Shown piece after piece: positions 12,338-16,530 of a stretch of 16,530 bases of DNA (its first letter is position 1; the number at the start of each line of letters is the position of its first letter). The stretch comes from Kangiellaceae bacterium (lineage in GTDB: Bacteria > Pseudomonadota > Gammaproteobacteria > Enterobacterales > Kangiellaceae). The position numbers and the translations under genes are program-made. The stretch is taken from positions 1-16,530 of the forward strand of contig JAUUYO010000038.1 in NCBI GenBank assembly GCA_030590405.1. The letters are read 5' to 3'. The notes under the pieces are model-generated. The model made no database searches. It was not told where the DNA came from and was given only the letters and a program-made list of their open reading frames with translations.

Positions 12338-12865
12338 TTAAGAACCCGCTAAACCAAGTCGAACCCGCATTCCCAATTCTGTGGTATAGCCCATATCTTT
12401 TGACTGTAAAATTCCGGCTCGGTCAATAACGTAATAACTGGGAAAACCTCCGATTTTGAATTTTTCAGAAGTTTCTTTGGTGCCGAGCAAGACAGGCATC
12501 GTTAAATCGTGATCGGCTAAAAAAGCTTCCACTTCCTGCTTACTTTGCCAGTCGAGGGCGACTGCATAAAAATTTATTTTGTCATTGGATGATTGTTTGA
12601 TCGCCTCAATATTATTGATTGAAATATGACAGACCCCGCACCAGGGAGCAAAAAAATAGACCAAGGTTTTTTGTGCTTGTTTAGCGGGATCAAATTGAAC
12701 AATGTTACCTGCAATATCAACTAACGAAAAACCGGGCGAGATGGAGTCTGATGATGTTTGCAACATATCTTTTTGTTGCCACCAGGTAATGGCTAAAAAT
12801 ATCCCCAGGAATATTAGCGCCTGATTTATCCAACTAAAAATTTTCTTTTTGGTTTCTTTTTTCAT
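12338..12865 (-). CDS. Membrane-anchored TlpA/ScsD-like thioredoxin-fold protein
   Basis: Predicted periplasm-facing thiol-disulfide oxidoreductase tethered by an N-terminal helix. From ATG 12865 (175 aa): basic start MKKETKKK, a membrane segment at about 14-29 (NQALIFLGIFLAITWW), then a redoxin domain. The active site is Trp-Cys-Gly-Val-Cys (Cys76, Cys79) in FFAPWCGVCH, and the conserved cis-proline is in GGFPSYYVID. It probably reduces protein disulfides or serves metal or cytochrome maturation, but its partner is unknown. The frame also has a GTG at 12886, seven codons earlier; neither start has a clear Shine-Dalgarno. It lies downstream of nudC on the same strand, and an Fnr-like box falls 40-47 bp upstream of GTG 12886, so it may be both co-transcribed and separately expressed. 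Confidence 0.87.
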   Translation of the reverse strand: MKKETKKKIFSWINQALIFLGIFLAITWWQQKDMLQTSSDSISPGFSLVDIAGNIVQFDPAKQAQKTLVYFFAPWCGVCHISINNIEAIKQSSNDKINFYAVALDWQSKQEVEAFLADHDLTMPVLLGTKETSEKFKIGGFPSYYVIDRAGILQSKDMGYTTELGMRVRLGLAGS

Positions 12866-12912
12866 AATTATTGATTCGGCTGTCACTATTAGGCTGTTTT
12901 AATAAAAAGGGA

Positions 12913-13899
12913 TTATTCGTTTTTGTTGATTGATTTCAACGAATTACCCGTTTGCGATTGATACCAGCGATCAACTAAGTGCCATGAAATTGAAACAGAA
13001 AATGGCATTAATAATTCGCCGCTCTCTATCGCTGCTTTCATTTCTTCAGCGCTGAACCACTGGGCATGCTCTAGCTCCTGATCAACAAGACGAATATCAT
13101 GTTGTTTTGTTTCACTGGTAAAACCAAGCATTAATGAGGCTGGGAAGGGCCAAGGTTGGGATGAAATATATCTAACTTTGCTAACTTCTAGTCCAACTTC
13201 TTCCATTGCTTCTCTGGCTACGGCTAACTCTAATGATTCGCCGTGTTCAGCAAAGCCAGCAATCACTGAATAGCGTTTTTCGGGCCAGTTAGCCTGTCTT
13301 GCTAATAATAGTTTTTCGATACCATCCATCGAGGTCACGATGGAAAAAATCACTGCCGGTTCGATTCGAGGAAAATGCTCCCTGGCACAGTGCTCATTGG
13401 TACATTTTCGACTATGACCGGATTGTACTGGTTCAGATTTTGCGCCGCATTTTGCGCAAAAAGCATGGTCAAAATGCCAATTGATTAAGCCTTGCGAATA
13501 AAACAACGAGCCAATATCAAATAATTCTGCTGACAAGGATGCTGTTCTCAAGTCGAGTAGCTGCATTTCGGCAAGTGCAGGGTAAAGCTCAACCATCTGT
13601 AATACAAAATAGTGAATTTGCTGGTATTCACCCAGGTAGATTTTTTGCAATGGGTGGTCGTTATTGGAAAGTGAAGATTCTATATGCCCATCGAGTGCTT
13701 TTAGTTGCTCGAAGCTAAAGTAATGTGCTTTGTGATCTTTGCACAAAAACCTGCCTTTATAGCTAAGCAATATTTTGCTTGTAGTTTTTACAAATAATTG
13801 ATCGATTTGAAGGCTGTCATGGCGTATTTCGCCTCGACGATTGAGAGTGGGGGCAGTTTGCATTGCATAGCCTTTCAGTGGGATAACAGCAGGCTGCAT
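12913..13899 (-). CDS. nudC: NADH pyrophosphatase NudC, Nudix hydrolase
   Basis: Cytoplasmic hydrolase of NAD(H) to NMN(H) and AMP, also known to remove NAD caps from RNA in E. coli. At 328 aa it is longer than E. coli NudC (257), mainly through a longer N-terminal domain. A zinc ribbon has Cys148, Cys151, Cys166 and Cys171. The Nudix box G-x5-E-x7-REAMEEVG spans about 215-236. The SQPWPFP motif (247-253), diagnostic for NADH specificity, follows at the usual distance. ATG 13899 has no good ribosome-binding site; an internal ATG at 13866 is possible. The thioredoxin-like gene follows on the same strand. Confidence 0.95.
   Translation of the reverse strand: MQPAVIPLKGYAMQTAPTLNRRGEIRHDSLQIDQLFVKTTSKILLSYKGRFLCKDHKAHYFSFEQLKALDGHIESSLSNNDHPLQKIYLGEYQQIHYFVLQMVELYPALAEMQLLDLRTASLSAELFDIGSLFYSQGLINWHFDHAFCAKCGAKSEPVQSGHSRKCTNEHCAREHFPRIEPAVIFSIVTSMDGIEKLLLARQANWPEKRYSVIAGFAEHGESLELAVAREAMEEVGLEVSKVRYISSQPWPFPASLMLGFTSETKQHDIRLVDQELEHAQWFSAEEMKAAIESGELLMPFSVSISWHLVDRWYQSQTGNSLKSINKNE
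12926..12939 (-). promoter_or_regulatory. Fnr-like box in the nudC 3' end upstream of the thioredoxin-like gene
   Basis: TTGATTGATTTCAA matches 9 of 10 Fnr-box positions. On the minus strand a possible -10 TATTAA (12904-12899, 4/6) follows at 28.5 nt from the box centre, the same spacing as at uspE, predicting a start near 12892. The site overlaps the last codons of nudC, which weakens the case, and the -10 is poor. Confidence 0.35.
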
Positions 13900-13935
13900 A
13901 GTTACATAAAGTTTGTTAGATTGCCAGAGCTGACC

Positions 13936-13949
13936 GTTCTGATCAGAAC
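13936..13949. promoter_or_regulatory. 14-bp perfect palindrome upstream of nudC
   Basis: GTTCTGATCAGAAC is exactly self-complementary and lies 36 bp upstream of the nudC ATG, in the gap to the divergent gntR. A possible minus-strand -10 (TACTAT, 13955-13950) abuts it, so it would cover the transcription start: a candidate repressor site for an unidentified dimeric regulator. Confidence 0.45.
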
Positions 13950-14092
13950 ATAGTAAAAATTGAGCTTATAGTGATATTTGCCGCATATTCAGTAGATATT
14001 TAGATGTTAACAAATGTTAACAATTTCGAGCATGTTAAATTATTTCTATATAAATCAACCAGTTAATCTTTGGTTTTATTATGTTTCATTTT

Positions 14093-14134
14093 TGGACATA
14101 TGCCTGACGTGGTGTTATAGTAATATACAACACC
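14093..14134 (+). promoter_or_regulatory. gntR-ABC promoter overlapped by GGTG-N16-CACC operator
   Basis: TGGACA (14093-14098, 5/6), 17 bp, and TATAGT (14116-14121, 5/6) make a good sigma70 promoter. GGTGTT at 14111-14116 and AACACC at 14129-14134 form an inverted repeat covering the -10 and start region. It reads GGTG-N16-CACC, the pattern I recall for YtrA-subfamily GntR repressors in xanthomonads. The encoded GntR protein is therefore expected to repress its own operon. Confidence 0.68.
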
Positions 14135-14191
14135 AAAGAGAAGTTTATTAGCTTATTTAAGCTTTAACCGAGAAATCTCAAGAGAGTAAAT

Positions 14192-14566
14192 ATGACAGCC
14201 ATTAAGTGGAATGACCAACAGCCTATTTTCAGGCAGCTCAAGGAGAAAGTGGTTGAGTTGATTATCGACGGCGAAGTGAGTGAAGGGGAGGCCGTGCCAT
14301 CCGTTCGGCAAGTCGCAGCGGATTATCAAATTAATCCTTTGACCGTTTCAAAGGCGTACCAGGAACTAGTTGATGAATCTATTTTAGAAAAAAGAAGGGG
14401 GTTAGGCATGTTTGTTACTGAATCAGCAAGAGAAAGGCTATTAGAATCTGAGAAAAGTCATTTTCTGGAAATTGAATGGCCAAAGGTAGTTCGAAAAATT
14501 GAAAGGCTTGGACTTTCTATGCAGAGTTTATTAAATGACAAACCGACCCAGATAGAGGAGCAATAA
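14192..14566 (+). CDS. YtrA-subfamily GntR transcriptional repressor
   Basis: A 124-aa repressor with an N-terminal GntR winged helix at about 8-77 (PIFRQLKEKVVELIIDG, then PSVRQVAADYQINPLTVSKAYQEL and the wing RRGLGMFV). It has only a short helical C-terminus of about 45 residues instead of a ligand-binding effector domain. That short tail, and its place as first gene before an ABC ATPase and permease, define the YtrA subfamily. In that subfamily such operons often respond to cell-envelope stress or cell-wall antibiotics; the inducer here is unknown. AGAG precedes ATG 14192. The stop overlaps the next ATG by one base (TAATG), indicating translational coupling. Confidence 0.9.
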   Translation: MTAIKWNDQQPIFRQLKEKVVELIIDGEVSEGEAVPSVRQVAADYQINPLTVSKAYQELVDESILEKRRGLGMFVTESARERLLESEKSHFLEIEWPKVVRKIERLGLSMQSLLNDKPTQIEEQ

Positions 14567-15420
14567 TGACTACTTTGATTGAAGCGAAAGGTTTATCAAA
14601 AAGCTACGGTAGCCACCAGGCGTTAAAGTCGGTCGATTTTTCTGTAGAGAGAGGTCGTATAGTTGGCCTGGTTGGGCCAAATGGTGCGGGTAAAACAACT
14701 ATCTTAAAGGCGATTTTGGGATTGACCTCTTACGAGGGGGACTTGAAAGTTCTTGGTATGGACCCTGCCAGGCAGCGCCATCAGATCATGCAAAAAGTCA
14801 GTTTTATTGCCGATGTTGCGGTTTTACCTCGATGGATGAAGGTGTCAGAAGCGTTAGAATTTGTTACTGAGGTCCACCCTAACTTTGATTTGAAAAAGGC
14901 TAAGCATTTTTTATCTAAAACGAATATTCCCATGCAAGCGAGAGTCAAAGAGCTTTCCAAAGGAATGGTTGCGCAGCTTCATCTGGCTTTGGTGATGTCG
15001 ATTGAAGCCGAATTATTAGTTCTGGATGAGCCAACCCTGGGGTTAGATATTCTTTATCGTAAAGAGTTTTACAATCAGTTATTAGCGGATTTTTTTGATG
15101 AAGGCCGTAGCATTTTAGTCACTACTCATCAAATTGAAGAGATCGAAAATTTATTGACTGATTTGTTATTTATTCGTGATGGCAAGATTATATTAGATGC
15201 CACTATGGAAGATATTGCTGACAAATACATCGAAGTCATGGTCAGTAAAGATGATGCAGAAAAAGCTGAAGCGCTTAAACCCGTGATGCAAAGAGACGTA
15301 TTTGGAAGAAAAGTCTATTTGTTTGAAGGGGTTAGCCGAGAAGACTTAGAGCCTTTGGGGGAGCTTCACTCGCCGAGTGTTGCTGATCTATTCGTTGCAA
15401 AAATGAAGGAGGATAAATAA
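14566..15420 (+). CDS. ABC transporter ATP-binding protein, YtrB/BcrA-like
   Basis: A 284-aa cytoplasmic ATPase that powers the adjacent permease. Walker A GPNGAGKTT is at 37-45, the ABC signature LSKGM at 130-134, Walker B LLVLDEP at 150-156 with the catalytic Glu155, and the switch His188 in TTHQ. The Q-loop position reads FIADVAVLP with Asp in place of the usual Gln, as can happen in YtrB-type ATPases; this may tune coupling. A C-terminal domain of about 60 residues follows, ending with SPSVADLFVAKMKE. GAGGAG lies 5 nt before the ATG, inside gntR. The stop and the next start overlap as TAATG. The substrate is not predictable; candidates are peptide antibiotics, lipids or export of small molecules. 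Confidence 0.93.
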   Translation: MTTLIEAKGLSKSYGSHQALKSVDFSVERGRIVGLVGPNGAGKTTILKAILGLTSYEGDLKVLGMDPARQRHQIMQKVSFIADVAVLPRWMKVSEALEFVTEVHPNFDLKKAKHFLSKTNIPMQARVKELSKGMVAQLHLALVMSIEAELLVLDEPTLGLDILYRKEFYNQLLADFFDEGRSILVTTHQIEEIENLLTDLLFIRDGKIILDATMEDIADKYIEVMVSKDDAEKAEALKPVMQRDVFGRKVYLFEGVSREDLEPLGELHSPSVADLFVAKMKEDK

Positions 15421-16358
15421 TGAATACTGTAAAATCATTTAAAGCCTTGATTAAAAGAGAATATTGGGAGCACAGGGGGGCTATGTTTTTAACGCCAGCA
15501 GTTATGGCGGCTTTTTTTGCTGGATTATTAATATTAAGCACTTTGGGTAACGACATGGATATCACTGCTAACGGTGAGACCTTTAGTCCGTGGGAACATT
15601 TACCCCGAGCTGTTGATGCGTTTGAAAACCTTGGTGATAATGAAAGAAGCCGAGGTGTGCAGATGGGGTTATATGCACCAATTGTCTTGTTTGGATTTGT
15701 GATGCTTATCATCAGCTTGTTTTATGCGCTTGGTTCGCTGTATGACGAGCGTAAAGACCGAAGTATTTTATTCTGGAAGTCATTACCTATATCGGACACC
15801 TCTACGGTTTTGTCAAAATTCGTATCGGTCATTATTATTATCCCAGTTTTGTATTTTGCTATCATTGCAGCCTTTCAATTGTTTTTATTGCTTTTTACAA
15901 CAGTGGGTGCATGGTTTGGCGGAAGCACTGGTGTAGCAATATGGGCTTCTTCAAATCTATTTGAGGTGTTATTTAATAGTTTATTTTCAATGATCGTGGC
16001 GAGCTTGTGGTTAGCCCCTATATGGAGCTGGTTAATGTTAGCTTCTTCATGGGCCAAAAAAGTGGCCTTCCTTTGGGGCACATTGCCAATATTTATGATA
16101 TCGATAGCGGAAGGCTGGGTATTTCATTCTTCGCATTTCATAGAGATGATCGGTAAAAGAATCGCCAATGGATTTGCCATACTAAATTCAAATATGCACT
16201 TTCTTGCTGGTGGCGATATGTTTGATATTGATGTAATGCACTGGTATGAAGTATTCGCAAATACGGAATTTTGGGTGGGATTAATCGTTAGTTCTGTATT
16301 CTTAGCTGGCGCAATATATACTCGCAGACATAGAGATGAATCAGTATATTCCAATTAA
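15420..16358 (+). CDS. ABC-2 type permease of the GntR-ABC operon
   Basis: A 312-aa integral membrane protein with six apparent helices at about 21-41, 84-108, 131-161, 180-207, 213-232 and 284-300. A periplasmic loop (42-83) separates helices 1 and 2, as in ABC-2 exporters. The cytosolic LYDERKDRSILFWKSLPISD segment (107-126) after helix 2 is the family's coupling motif. A strong Shine-Dalgarno AAGGAGG, 7 nt before the ATG, lies at the end of the ATPase gene. The ATPase and permease probably form a dimer of each. The cargo is unknown. Only 28 bp separate its stop from the convergent gene's end, with no clear terminator. Confidence 0.9.
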   Translation: MNTVKSFKALIKREYWEHRGAMFLTPAVMAAFFAGLLILSTLGNDMDITANGETFSPWEHLPRAVDAFENLGDNERSRGVQMGLYAPIVLFGFVMLIISLFYALGSLYDERKDRSILFWKSLPISDTSTVLSKFVSVIIIIPVLYFAIIAAFQLFLLLFTTVGAWFGGSTGVAIWASSNLFEVLFNSLFSMIVASLWLAPIWSWLMLASSWAKKVAFLWGTLPIFMISIAEGWVFHSSHFIEMIGKRIANGFAILNSNMHFLAGGDMFDIDVMHWYEVFANTEFWVGLIVSSVFLAGAIYTRRHRDESVYSN

Positions 16359-16386
16359 CAAATGAGTCTGAAAGAAGTGGAGTCAT

Positions 16387-16530
16387 TTAAGCCATATTTC
16401 TACCGGGTTCAAAGATCTGATTAAATAATTTCCTTCGTTCTTTTTGAAGTAATTCTGCCGCTTCATTGTCGCTCATTTCCATGGCAACTTTCTCCAGTAT
16501 TTCAAATGTCACGTCGGGTTTCAAATGTTT
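16387..16530 (-). CDS. C-terminal fragment of an unidentified gene, cut by the window edge
   Basis: The minus strand stays open from the window end to TAA at 16389-16387, giving 47 residues: KHLKPDVTFEILEKVAMEMS, then DNEAAELLQKERRKLFNQIF and a terminal EPGRNMA. The composition is helical, charged and protein-like, and the gene converges on the permease. Internal ATG codons exist, but the open frame extends past the edge, so this is probably the end of a longer gene. I recognise no family. Confidence 0.6.
   Translation of the reverse strand, partial: KHLKPDVTFEILEKVAMEMSDNEAAELLQKERRKLFNQIFEPGRNMA

Overview
The window reads as chromosomal DNA of a moderately AT-rich marine-type gammaproteobacterium. 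Fnr, UspE, FeoABC, NudC, MobA and HigBA all look gammaproteobacterial, and a CadC/ToxR-like regulator with a periplasmic propeller suggests relatives of Kangiellaceae or Alteromonadales. The family level is inference only. I see no rRNA, tRNA, CRISPR array, insertion sequence or prophage.

Layout. 1-837: fnr, an oxygen-sensing Fe-S regulator with a non-ATG start. 838-987: a REP-like nested palindrome between convergent genes. 988-2985 (-): a group II PLP decarboxylase of the tyrosine decarboxylase type. 3148-3711: mobA. 3873-4772: uspE, then a probable terminator. 5032-7447 (-): a membrane-bound winged-helix regulator with a propeller sensor and, downstream, a tiny secreted acidic protein preceded by four tandem decamers. 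7708-8389 (-): a HigBA toxin-antitoxin pair whose toxin lacks the usual C-terminal tail. 8726-8974 (-): a two-helix membrane protein. 9363-12311: feoABC for ferrous iron uptake. 12338-13899 (-): nudC followed by a membrane-anchored thioredoxin-like protein. 14192-16358: a YtrA-type GntR repressor, ABC ATPase and permease, translationally coupled. 16387-16530 (-): the C-terminus of a gene leaving the window.

How it fits together. The strongest signal is regulatory. The window encodes Fnr and also carries Fnr-like boxes (consensus TTGAT-N4-ATCAA). A perfect box lies between the decarboxylase and mobA. An 8/10 box lies before uspE. Both have class II spacing to a -10 element. A 9/10 box lies upstream of feoABC at about -72 (class I spacing), next to a Fur box inside the core promoter. 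A 9/10 box lies in the 3' end of nudC, upstream of the thioredoxin-like gene. The region therefore looks like a locally concentrated low-oxygen regulon covering amine production or acid resistance, molybdenum cofactor maturation, a stress protein and Fe(II) import. Three other units show candidate local operators: decamers for the propeller regulator, an inverted repeat before higBA, and GGTG-N16-CACC over the gntR promoter.
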